Below are positions 56,461 through 64,000 of a DNA stretch of 64,000 nucleotides, piece after piece. Each line of letters starts with the position of its first letter. The stretch's first letter is position 1. The DNA comes from Wolbachia endosymbiont of Folsomia candida (GTDB taxonomy: Bacteria > Pseudomonadota > Alphaproteobacteria > Rickettsiales > Anaplasmataceae): the NCBI RefSeq assembly GCF_001931755.2, contig NZ_CP015510.2:1-64000 (forward strand), read 5' to 3'. The position numbers were made by a program, and so were the translations under genes. Under the pieces are notes generated by a model. The model did not search any database and was not told the DNA's origin. It was given only the letters and a program-made list of their open reading frames with translations.

Positions 56461-59232
56461 AGAAACATTTTCACGTGTAGTAGTATTGAGCTGTTCAATA
56501 CTACTACTAGGTAAATTACTGTTGATATTGGGTTCAATGCGAACATTGTTTTTTACATATGTACGTATAGACTTTAACAATTCCTCAGCGGCTGGTTTGT
56601 CATTAGGCTCTGGATCTAAGCAGTAATCTACTAATTTACGTATAGACTGTTTATCTCTATTCGTAATTTGGCCTTGAAATTCTGCGAGTGTATTTACCAC
56701 CCCTCCTAAATATGTAACAAACTGTCTTGTTTCTTCAGAAGTAAGTTTTCCTATAAAATAGTCCAATTCATTTGAAATTTTTGCTTGTTCTATTTCTTCT
56801 TCACCATAGCAATTTAATAAGTCATTTATAGCTACTGCTATATTATCAATGCTACCTGCAAGCTCTGTACCTAAGATTCTAGGTAATGATTCTTGTGCTG
56901 AAGCTGTATAAACTTCATCGATCACATCCTTAAGACAAACTAAAGTATAGATCATGAATTTTCTTTCTTCTTCTGACTCTGACAAACTCTTAAAAATGTC
57001 AGTAAGAGTTGGTACAATAACATTTTGCATAAGTTCTTGATTTCTTATTAAATTTGGTACCGTATTTCTCAATATGTCGCACCAATGCTTGTCTTCAGGC
57101 CATCTTCTTTCTCTGATTGCAGTTAAAACTGTGCTTGCAAGAGTTGGGTCAGTTATTGCGTGAAAAATGGCATTAAATATTTCCCATGACAGATGATAGG
57201 ACAGTGACAATAAATGCAAATTGGAAACAGGAAGGTTTGAATATACATTTAAAGCGTCTTTAATCGCTGAAGAAATGCGTTTAAAGATATTAGAATCTCT
57301 AGTGTTATTAAATGATTGGAAACTACCAAAGCTCTGTTGTATGTTTTGAAATCTTGATTCAATAAACTCCTGCTTATGTCCTATCCTTTCTGATATGCTT
57401 TCAGCACTCTTTCGCATCTCTAAATATAACGCACCTGCTTCTGCTAGCCTTTCTGGTATGGAACCCAACTCACTAAATAAATTAATTGCTACCTCTTCAA
57501 GATTAGCACTTGCTGTCGAACTGTTAATAGCTGCTCTATTTTTACGCCTTTCAGATTTGATCTTTTTATATAATATCAATAAAGAGATTGACACAACCAC
57601 AGCTACTAAAGAAGTTGTGGCTACAACTGCTAGCGCTAAAGGTGACATCTTCACTAAAGTGAATGTAGCGGCTATTCCCATGCCAAGTGAGAACGCTACT
57701 GCGCATCCAAATGCTGCTCTAAAGTATAACTTATTATTTTTCTTTTTTCCATCATTGCCTAAATTAGCATTTGCCCTGTTTTTTCTAAGGAATCTAACAC
57801 CTTCCATATTGCCATTCTGAAAAGCTTTTGAAAGTAAAGATGAGCCATTACTTAAAGGCTGGTTTACATTCGCTCCTAAGTTTATGCATGACTCAGCACT
57901 GTCAAATAATTTATTATCAATAAAATATTCTAGCAACGTTTCGCCAGAAGATGATCTAGCATTTTTTACTAACTGTGTGTTTTTATTCCTATTGCCTTTT
58001 TCTATGTATATCTTGAATAAGCGAGCAATTTCGTTTGGAGCAATTCTTGCTTGAAAAGCATATTCAAAAGGCGTTAAGCTATTATTATTTTTAGCATAAA
58101 TATCTGCACCTCTTCCTGCAAGTTCTTCAAAAAGTGCGCTCATCATATGAACTTCTGTGGAGTTGATTGAAAGCTTGTCAAAATTTGCAGAAGCATGATG
58201 CAATGCATTATTTCCACTATTGTCGAGCGTAGTAATATCAATGCCTTGCTCTATGAAATATTCTGCATAGCCTAACTTATTCTGAATAATTGCGCTCAGC
58301 AATAATGTTTTCCCATCACTATCCTTAAAATTAATTCCTTCATGAGCTCCTCTTCTTATCAACAATACAGCATCTTCAATATTACCTTCTTCAGCTGCAA
58401 CACTTAGGAGAGTTCTGTTATTTTTAGTAGCATTTATATTGGCTCCGTTTTCAAGCAGCCAATCTATGGCTTTTATTCTATTATACTCATCTTTAATCTC
58501 TAACGCTTTTGCAAGCGCATCAAAACAGTAATCATTATCAGTCACAAGTTTGCTCAAATCTAATTCTTCTATATTAAGATTACGAAAATGCAAAAACTTT
58601 CCACTATGCTTTCCGCCATAATTTTGAAGCAGAGTATACATCTCACTATTCTGCTTTGCATAATCTAAAGCAGTAAAGCCATTTTTATCTTCAATATCTA
58701 GTTCGATTTGATGAACAAATATACATTTAGGAAAGAACTTTGCTAAAGGGAGTTTATTTATTTCTTTTTTGTCAGTTTCTAAAAGCAGTTTGACCACCTT
58801 AATATTTCTATTTTGAACTGACCTATGTAATATAGTGCAACCATTCAGATCAATAGTATCTATCTTACTTCCGTTATTTATCAGTAACTCTACAATTTTT
58901 GATGAACATCTTCTTTCTATAGCAACATCTAAAATAGTCTGACCATTTTTTGTTGCATTAACATCTAAGCCATCACTAATTAGCTGTTTTATTCTCTTCT
59001 CTCTTTCAGCAGCATTTCTAATTGCAAGCATATCTTCAAAGTGTTCAAAATCAGACTTCGCATCCTCAAACTCACATTCTATATCACTATTATCATTAAT
59101 TATAAGTGAGTCGTCACTTTGCTGCTGTGTTGTTCCGAAAGAAATAGGAGTAGAAGTTCTCTTTATCTCTTCTTGAGGCTCAATTGCCCTATGACTAACC
59201 CTAAAGGGAGCGCTTTTTATATTTGGTGGCAT
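56431..59232 (-). CDS. Ankyrin repeat protein with a central pair of membrane helices
   Basis: 933 residues. Ankyrin repeats cover about residues 75-210 and 265-500 (TILHRSVQNRNIKVVKLLL; NRTLLSVAAEEGNIEDAVLL; NNALHHASANFDKL). Two long hydrophobic helices follow near 505-560 (AAFGCAVAFSLGMGIAATFT; LALAVVATTSLVAVVVSISL), then a helical region of about 370 residues with no family I know. A membrane-anchored ankyrin protein is therefore likely, with both large parts on the same side of the membrane. Confidence 0.88.
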   Translation of the reverse strand: MPPNIKSAPFRVSHRAIEPQEEIKRTSTPISFGTTQQQSDDSLIINDNSDIECEFEDAKSDFEHFEDMLAIRNAAEREKRIKQLISDGLDVNATKNGQTILDVAIERRCSSKIVELLINNGSKIDTIDLNGCTILHRSVQNRNIKVVKLLLETDKKEINKLPLAKFFPKCIFVHQIELDIEDKNGFTALDYAKQNSEMYTLLQNYGGKHSGKFLHFRNLNIEELDLSKLVTDNDYCFDALAKALEIKDEYNRIKAIDWLLENGANINATKNNRTLLSVAAEEGNIEDAVLLIRRGAHEGINFKDSDGKTLLLSAIIQNKLGYAEYFIEQGIDITTLDNSGNNALHHASANFDKLSINSTEVHMMSALFEELAGRGADIYAKNNNSLTPFEYAFQARIAPNEIARLFKIYIEKGNRNKNTQLVKNARSSSGETLLEYFIDNKLFDSAESCINLGANVNQPLSNGSSLLSKAFQNGNMEGVRFLRKNRANANLGNDGKKKNNKLYFRAAFGCAVAFSLGMGIAATFTLVKMSPLALAVVATTSLVAVVVSISLLILYKKIKSERRKNRAAINSSTASANLEEVAINLFSELGSIPERLAEAGALYLEMRKSAESISERIGHKQEFIESRFQNIQQSFGSFQSFNNTRDSNIFKRISSAIKDALNVYSNLPVSNLHLLSLSYHLSWEIFNAIFHAITDPTLASTVLTAIRERRWPEDKHWCDILRNTVPNLIRNQELMQNVIVPTLTDIFKSLSESEEERKFMIYTLVCLKDVIDEVYTASAQESLPRILGTELAGSIDNIAVAINDLLNCYGEEEIEQAKISNELDYFIGKLTSEETRQFVTYLGGVVNTLAEFQGQITNRDKQSIRKLVDYCLDPEPNDKPAAEELLKSIRTYVKNNVRIEPNINSNLPSSSIEQLNTTTRENVSLVAGFRCAG

Positions 59233-59397
59233 AATAACCTCACATGCTACATATTAGTTCTATCATATGCTAATTCTTGCTATATGTCAATAGTGGCTTG
59301 TAATGCCAGATTAGAACTGCGTTTGAAGGTGCGAGCGCTGATGTTTTTAGTGAGGCACCTAAGGTAAAATATTAGAATAGTAATTTTTATTTTTATA

Positions 59398-59426
59398 TTG
59401 ACTATTGAGGTTTATTATTTTATAAC
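59398..59426 (+). promoter_or_regulatory. Promoter of the str operon
   Basis: TTGACT (59398-59403), 17 bp, TATAAC (59421-59426), 39 bp before the rpsL start. Good matches and ideal spacing in front of a highly expressed operon. Confidence 0.55.
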
Positions 59427-59465
59427 TATAGACTTAGTCAATTTAATAAGCTTGAAGTTATAAAT

Positions 59466-59840
59466 ATGCCTACAATAAATCAATTAATACGCAAGGGTAG
59501 ATTGAGATTAACCCATAAGAAAAAAGTACCAGCTTTGGGAAAAACTAACCCACAAAGAAGGGGTGTTTGTACTAAAGTATATACCACAACTCCTAAGAAG
59601 CCTAACTCGGCACTTCGTAAGGTAGCAAGGGTGAGGATTTCTGGATATGGTGAGGTAACTGCATATATACCTGGTGAGGGTCATAATTTACAGGAACACT
59701 CAGTTGTTCTGATACGTGGTGGAAGGGTAAAAGACTTACCTGGTGTGCGCTATCATCTAGTGAGAGGCGCTCTTGATCTTCGCGGTGTACAAAATCGAAA
59801 AAAATCTCGTTCAAAATATGGTGTAAAGAAATCTGGTTAA
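59466..59840 (+). CDS. rpsL: 30S ribosomal protein S12
   Basis: 124 residues; [30 protein letters not shown] and [14 protein letters not shown] are invariant S12 blocks. Both lysines linked to streptomycin sensitivity (in TPKKPNS and GRVKDLP) have the wild-type residue. rpsG begins six bases after the stop. Confidence 0.98.
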   Translation: MPTINQLIRKGRLRLTHKKKVPALGKTNPQRRGVCTKVYTTTPKKPNSALRKVARVRISGYGEVTAYIPGEGHNLQEHSVVLIRGGRVKDLPGVRYHLVRGALDLRGVQNRKKSRSKYGVKKSG

Positions 59841-59846
59841 AAATTT

Positions 59847-60326
59847 ATGGCTCGTCGGAATAAAGCAAAAAAAAGAGAAATCAGTCCTGATTCGCGTTAT
59901 GGCAGTGTTTTGCTGATGCGTTTTATTAATACAATTATGAAGTGTGGTAAAAAATCTACCGCAGAAAAGATCATTTATGACGCTTTATCTTTAGCTGAGA
60001 AAAAAGTGGATGATGGTGCATTAGCAATTTTTGAAACTGCCGTGGAAAATGTTACGCCTTCTATAGAAGTGCGCTCTCGGCGTATTGGTGGTGCAACTTA
60101 TCAGGTGCCTGTAGAAGTTCGAAAGGATAGAGCTGTTTCTTTGGCGCTGAGATGGATTGCTAAAGCAGCTTCTGCTGCTCGTAAAAAGAGCGGAAAAACT
60201 TCTGCTTATTGTTTGCAATCTGAGATATTGGATGCATACAACAAACGTGGTGGAGCGTTCAAGATGTGCGAAGAAAAGTATAAAATGGCTGAAGCTAATA
60301 AAGCATTTTCTCACCTTCGTTTTTAG
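59847..60326 (+). CDS. rpsG: 30S ribosomal protein S7
   Basis: 159 residues; binds the 3' domain of 16S r[43 protein letters not shown] and the conserved RWI..A are present. It lies between rpsL and fusA in the usual order, with a 21-bp gap to fusA. Confidence 0.97.
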   Translation: MARRNKAKKREISPDSRYGSVLLMRFINTIMKCGKKSTAEKIIYDALSLAEKKVDDGALAIFETAVENVTPSIEVRSRRIGGATYQVPVEVRKDRAVSLALRWIAKAASAARKKSGKTSAYCLQSEILDAYNKRGGAFKMCEEKYKMAEANKAFSHLRF

Positions 60327-60347
60327 CGTTGGTTAATTAATTGTAAT

Positions 60348-62423
60348 ATGGAAATTGGGATATCTAAGTATAGAAATATAGGAATAATGGCTCATATAGA
60401 TGCTGGTAAGACTACCACAACAGAGCGTGTTTTATTTTATACTGGTAAAGAAAATAGAATTGGGGAAGTGCACGATGGTGCAGCATCTATGGATTGGATG
60501 GAGCAAGAGAAAGAACGCGGAATTACGATAACCTCTGCTGCAACAACATGTTTTTGGAATGATCATAGAATTAATATAATAGATACTCCTGGTCACGTTG
60601 ATTTTACTATTGAAGTTGAAAGATCTTTAAGAGTCTTAGATGGTGCAGTTGCTGTATTTGATGGCGTTGCTGGTGTTGAACCTCAATCTGAGACTGTTTG
60701 GCGTCAAGCTGATAAATATAGTGTTCCTCGTATTTGTTTTGTTAATAAAATGGATAGAATAGGGGCAAATTTTTATCGCTGTGTTGATATGATAAAAAGC
60801 AAGCTTGGTGCAGTGCCTTTAGTCATTCAATTGCCGATAGGAAGTGAGAAAGATTTTAAAGGTGTTATTGATCTTATTGATATGAGATCAATCATATGGG
60901 AAGAAGAGACACTTGGTGCTAAGTTTTCTTATGGTGATATTCCTTCTGATTTGCTGGGTAAAGCTCAAGAATTTAGGAAGGCTTTGTTGGAAGCAGCAGC
61001 TGAGATGGACGATGAAGTGATGAATATTTACTTTGAAACCAATGATATTCCAGTGGATTTATTAAAAAAATGTGTAAGAATTGGGGCTATAAAAGGTAAT
61101 TTTGTTCCTGTGTTATGCGGATCAGCTTTTAAAAACAAAGGTGTTCAGCCTCTTCTTGATGCTGTGGTTGATTTTTTACCTTCTCCTATTGATGTTGATG
61201 TGATTATCGGGAGTGATCCTAAAGACCCAGAAAAGAAAATCGAGATTAAACCTTCAGAAAAAGAAAAGTTTGTAGCTCTTGCATTTAAAGTGATGACAGA
61301 TAAATTCGTTGGAACTTTAACATTTATTCGTATTTATTCTGGCAAGTTAAAATCTAAATCTACTGTTTCAAATGCATTAAAGAATGAAACTGAAGGGATT
61401 GGTAGAATGTTACTTATGCATGCAAATAACCGTGAAGATATAACTGAAGCTAGGGCTGGAGATATAGTTGCTTTGGTTGGGCTAAAGAAAACCACTACGG
61501 GGGATACTTTATGTTCTGTTGATTCTCCTATATTACTGGAGCGTATGGAATTTCCTGAGCCCGTTATTGAAATCGCTGTGGAACCTAAAACTACTTCAGA
61601 TCAGGAAAAATTAGGTGTTGCTCTAAATAGGCTAGTTGCAGAAGATCCTTCTTTGAGAATGTCAGTAAATGCGGAAAGCGGACAGACTATATTGAAAGGT
61701 ATGGGTGAGCTACATCTTGAGATTATTGTTGATAGAATGAAGCGCGAGTTTAACGTTGAGGCTAACGTCGGTGCTCCTCAGGTTGCATATCGTGAAACTA
61801 TTACTAAATCTGTTGAAATTGATTACACTCATAAAAAACAATCAGGTGGTGCTGGTCAGTTTGCTAAGGTTAAAATAAAATTTGAACCTCTTGAGCCTGG
61901 TTCTGGGTTCCAATTTGAAAGTAAAATTGTAGGGGGCTCTATTCCAAAAGAGTATATTCCTGGAGTAGAAAATGGCTTGGAGTTGATAAAAGAAGGTGGT
62001 ATAATTTCTGGCTTCCCATTGATTGATTTTAAGGCTACTCTTCTTGATGGTGCTTTTCACGAGGTTGATTCTAGTCCTTTAGCTTTTGAGCTTGCTGCTA
62101 AAGGTGCTTTTAAGGAAATGGCAAATAAAGCTGGTCCTAAAATGCTAGAACCTATAATGAAAGTTGAAATCATTACTCCTGAAGAATATATGGGTGATGT
62201 GATGGGTGATATAAATAGTAGAAGAGGGAATGTTGCTGACATGCTAGATTTAGGTAATAATAGCAAAATAATTACTGCTTCGGTACCTCTTGCAAATATG
62301 TTTGGGTATATCAACGTTTTACGTTCTATGTCTCAGGGAAGAGCGCAGTATAGTATGCATTTTTCTTGTTATGAGCAAGTACCACAATATGTGGTTGATG
62401 AGTTAAAGCTAAAGTATAATTAA
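60348..62423 (+). CDS. fusA: Elongation factor G
   Basis: Translocation GTPase. The G1 motif is [15 protein letters not shown]2 [13 protein letters not shown]3 [10 protein letters not shown]4 NKMDR. 691 residues is typical. tuf follows after 11 bp. Confidence 0.98.
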   Translation: MEIGISKYRNIGIMAHIDAGKTTTTERVLFYTGKENRIGEVHDGAASMDWMEQEKERGITITSAATTCFWNDHRINIIDTPGHVDFTIEVERSLRVLDGAVAVFDGVAGVEPQSETVWRQADKYSVPRICFVNKMDRIGANFYRCVDMIKSKLGAVPLVIQLPIGSEKDFKGVIDLIDMRSIIWEEETLGAKFSYGDIPSDLLGKAQEFRKALLEAAAEMDDEVMNIYFETNDIPVDLLKKCVRIGAIKGNFVPVLCGSAFKNKGVQPLLDAVVDFLPSPIDVDVIIGSDPKDPEKKIEIKPSEKEKFVALAFKVMTDKFVGTLTFIRIYSGKLKSKSTVSNALKNETEGIGRMLLMHANNREDITEARAGDIVALVGLKKTTTGDTLCSVDSPILLERMEFPEPVIEIAVEPKTTSDQEKLGVALNRLVAEDPSLRMSVNAESGQTILKGMGELHLEIIVDRMKREFNVEANVGAPQVAYRETITKSVEIDYTHKKQSGGAGQFAKVKIKFEPLEPGSGFQFESKIVGGSIPKEYIPGVENGLELIKEGGIISGFPLIDFKATLLDGAFHEVDSSPLAFELAAKGAFKEMANKAGPKMLEPIMKVEIITPEEYMGDVMGDINSRRGNVADMLDLGNNSKIITASVPLANMFGYINVLRSMSQGRAQYSMHFSCYEQVPQYVVDELKLKYN

Positions 62424-62434
62424 GGGTAATAATT

Positions 62435-63607
62435 ATGACAACAGTAGTAGAAGCATTTGGAAAGCCGCATGTAAATGTGGGAACGATAGGGCATGTGGAT
62501 CATGGAAAGACGACGTTAACGGCTGCAATAACAAAACATTATGGAAATTTTGTGGCGTATGATCAGATAGATAAAGCTCCAGAAGAGAGAAAAAGGGGAA
62601 TAACAATAGCAACTGCGCATGTTGAGTATCAGAGTGAGACTCGCCATTATGCACATGTTGACTGCCCGGGACATGCTGATTATGTAAAAAATATGATTGT
62701 AGGTGCGGCGCAGATGGATGCAGCGATATTGGTGGTGTCAGGGGTTGATGGGCCGATGCCGCAAACCAGAGAGCATATATTGCTCGCGAAGCAAGTTGGA
62801 GTTGGGTGTATCGTGGTCTATATAAACAAAGCCGATGTTGCTGACCCTGATATGATAGATTTAGTGGAAATGGAAATCAGGGAATTGTTGACTAAATACG
62901 GCTATCCTGGAGATGATGTGCCTGTTGTGGTTGGTTCAGCACTCAAAGCGCTGGAGGATGAGGATAGCGAATATGGCAAAAAATCAATAGCTAAATTGAT
63001 GGAAAAATTGGATGAATATGTGCCAATTCCACCAAGACCTGTAGAAAAGCCATTTATATTGCCGATTGAGGATGTATTTTCAATATCAGGGCGCGGAACT
63101 GTGGTAACAGGAAGGATAGAGTGTGGAGAAATAAAGACTGGTGATGAAATAGAGATAATAGGTTTGAAAGATACGCAAAAGACGATATGTACGGGCGTGG
63201 AAATGTTCAAGAAGTTGCTGGATAAAGGCAGTGCGGGACTCAATGTTGGAATATTACTGAGGGGAACAAAAAGAGAAGAAGTAGAGCGAGGGCAAGTATT
63301 AGCAAAGCCGGGGTCGATAAAGCCTCACAAGAAGTTTAAGGCAGAGGTTTATATACTGAAGAAAGAGGAAGGAGGTAGGCATACGCCATTTTTTGCAAAT
63401 TACCAGCCGCAATTTTATTTAAGAACGACCGATGTAACGGGAAGTATAAAGTTGCTAGATGGAAAAGAAATGGTAATGCCAGGTGACAATGTAAGTATAG
63501 AAGTGGAGTTGCAAGTGCCAATAGCAATGGATAAGGGCTTGCGTTTTGCGATAAGAGAAGGCGGTAGAACTGTTGGTTCTGGCGTTGTTTCTGAGATTTT
63601 AGAGTAA
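62435..63607 (+). CDS. tuf: Elongation factor Tu
   Basis: Carries aminoacyl-tRNA to the ribosome. G1 [11 protein letters not shown]2 [13 protein letters not shown]3 [10 protein letters not shown]4 NKADV. 390 residues, a few shorter than E. coli. Third codon positions look different from those of fusA next to it: more G-ending codons (GCG, GTG, TTG) against GCT and GTT in fusA, by eye only. A tRNA-Trp gene follows, the standard bacterial arrangement. Confidence 0.98.
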   Translation: MTTVVEAFGKPHVNVGTIGHVDHGKTTLTAAITKHYGNFVAYDQIDKAPEERKRGITIATAHVEYQSETRHYAHVDCPGHADYVKNMIVGAAQMDAAILVVSGVDGPMPQTREHILLAKQVGVGCIVVYINKADVADPDMIDLVEMEIRELLTKYGYPGDDVPVVVGSALKALEDEDSEYGKKSIAKLMEKLDEYVPIPPRPVEKPFILPIEDVFSISGRGTVVTGRIECGEIKTGDEIEIIGLKDTQKTICTGVEMFKKLLDKGSAGLNVGILLRGTKREEVERGQVLAKPGSIKPHKKFKAEVYILKKEEGGRHTPFFANYQPQFYLRTTDVTGSIKLLDGKEMVMPGDNVSIEVELQVPIAMDKGLRFAIREGGRTVGSGVVSEILE

Positions 63608-63612
63608 GTTAT

Positions 63613-63685
63613 AGGAGTGTAGCTCAATTGGTAGAGCGCTGGTCTCCAAAACCAGAGGTTGTAGGTTCAATTCCTATCGCTCCTG
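63613..63685 (+). tRNA. tRNA-Trp (CCA)
   Basis: 73 nt cloverleaf. Acceptor AGGAGTG/CGCTCCT with discriminator G, anticodon stem CTGGT/ACCAG around loop CTCCAAA (anticodon CCA), T arm TAGGTTCAATTCCTA. It lies between tuf and secE and is probably processed from the operon transcript. Confidence 0.96.
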
Positions 63686-63704
63686 CATTAATATTGTGGT
63701 AGAA

Positions 63705-63905
63705 ATGTTAAAAAATTTGTGTGATTTTTTTTGTGATATAAGGCAAGAAGTCCGAAGAATTGCCTGGGTAAAAAAGCAGGAGGTGTTGTCATCTCTATTT
63801 GTTGTAATAATTGTAATATTATGTTTTTCTATTTTCTTTTGTTTGGTGGATTTTATATCTCTTTGCACAATTAAGACTTTATTTGGTATTGTTTATGACG
63901 CATGA
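63705..63905 (+). CDS. secE: Preprotein translocase subunit SecE
   Basis: 66 residues from ATG 63705; a GTG at 63696 would add three. The conserved FFCDIRQEVRRIAWVKKQEV amphipathic helix precedes a single membrane helix (VVIIVILCFSIFFCLVDF). SecE clamps SecY. The stop overlaps the nusG start by 11 bp. Confidence 0.93.
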   Translation: MLKNLCDFFCDIRQEVRRIAWVKKQEVLSSLFVVIIVILCFSIFFCLVDFISLCTIKTLFGIVYDA

Positions 63906-64000
63906 ATATAGATGGTATATCATTAAAGTTGATTATGGATATGAGCGAGATATACGCGAATTGGTGAGTAATGCTGCTTATTTTAAGGAAGTGTTTATTC
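63895..64000 (+). CDS. nusG: Transcription antitermination protein NusG (5' end only)
   Basis: The frame from ATG 63895 reads MTHEYRWYIIKVDYGYERDI and on to NAAYFKEVFI, the NusG N-terminal NGN domain (RWYIIKV...). It is cut by the window end. The position directly after secE, with an 11-bp overlap, fits the usual secE-nusG pair. Confidence 0.92.
   Translation, partial: MTHEYRWYIIKVDYGYERDIRELVSNAAYFKEVFI

Overview
This window is chromosomal DNA of a Wolbachia endosymbiont (Rickettsiales, Anaplasmataceae). It is AT-rich. The housekeeping proteins (DnaA, TopA, MreB, Pal, Ffh, RecG, LigA, MurA, ThyX, EF-G, EF-Tu) have a Wolbachia-like character. There are three ankyrin proteins, and short palindromes ending in GTCATCCCAGTG...CACTGGGATGAC (Wolbachia palindromic elements, WPE) are scattered between and inside genes. 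I did not identify the strain.

Layout: 1-5.7 kb dnaA, topA and an ankyrin gene with a U-box-like N-terminus; 5.8-7.5 kb an IS4-type insertion sequence sitting in a WPE, followed by a decayed GIY-YIG nuclease gene; 7.5-12.2 kb ribD-dgt, an IscA-like gene, lolD, a membrane protein gene and a duplicated lolD tail; 12.2-20.8 kb mreB, a catalytically degenerate M32 peptidase, pal, tilS, coaE, ffh and a NuoN/MrpD-like subunit; 21-28.8 kb two small tandem paralogues, purL with three palindrome insertions, an rpiB-ubiG fusion, ssb, tRNA-Arg, tRNA-Glu and lipB; 28.9-33.9 kb two tandem two-helix membrane proteins, infA, maf and recG; 33.9-43.8 kb a 1507-residue ankyrin protein, ligA, an efflux adaptor and RNase E/G; 44-48 kb rpmG, a small HTH gene and a collagen-like coiled-coil protein; 48-53.4 kb an NPD-family enzyme, cytochrome b561, ubiH, murA and thyX; 53.4-59.2 kb a proline-rich protein with a WH2-like motif, a membrane protein, an alanine/cation symporter and a third ankyrin protein; 59.4-64 kb the str operon rpsL-rpsG-fusA-tuf-tRNA-Trp-secE-nusG, cut by the window end.

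Two themes stand out. First, palindromic repeats have entered reading frames without breaking them: WPEs in purL (three times), ribD and murA, and a different 146-bp inverted-repeat element in ligA that also abuts the stop codons of two other genes. The IS4 element and at least two IS-end remnants interrupt WPE loops, and two WPE pairs enclose remnants of the same GIY-YIG gene. Second, several proteins look directed at the eukaryotic host: the U-box/ankyrin protein, the polyproline/WH2-like protein, two large ankyrin proteins and a collagen-like protein carrying three RVKR motifs. Host-directed function is inferred from domain content only.
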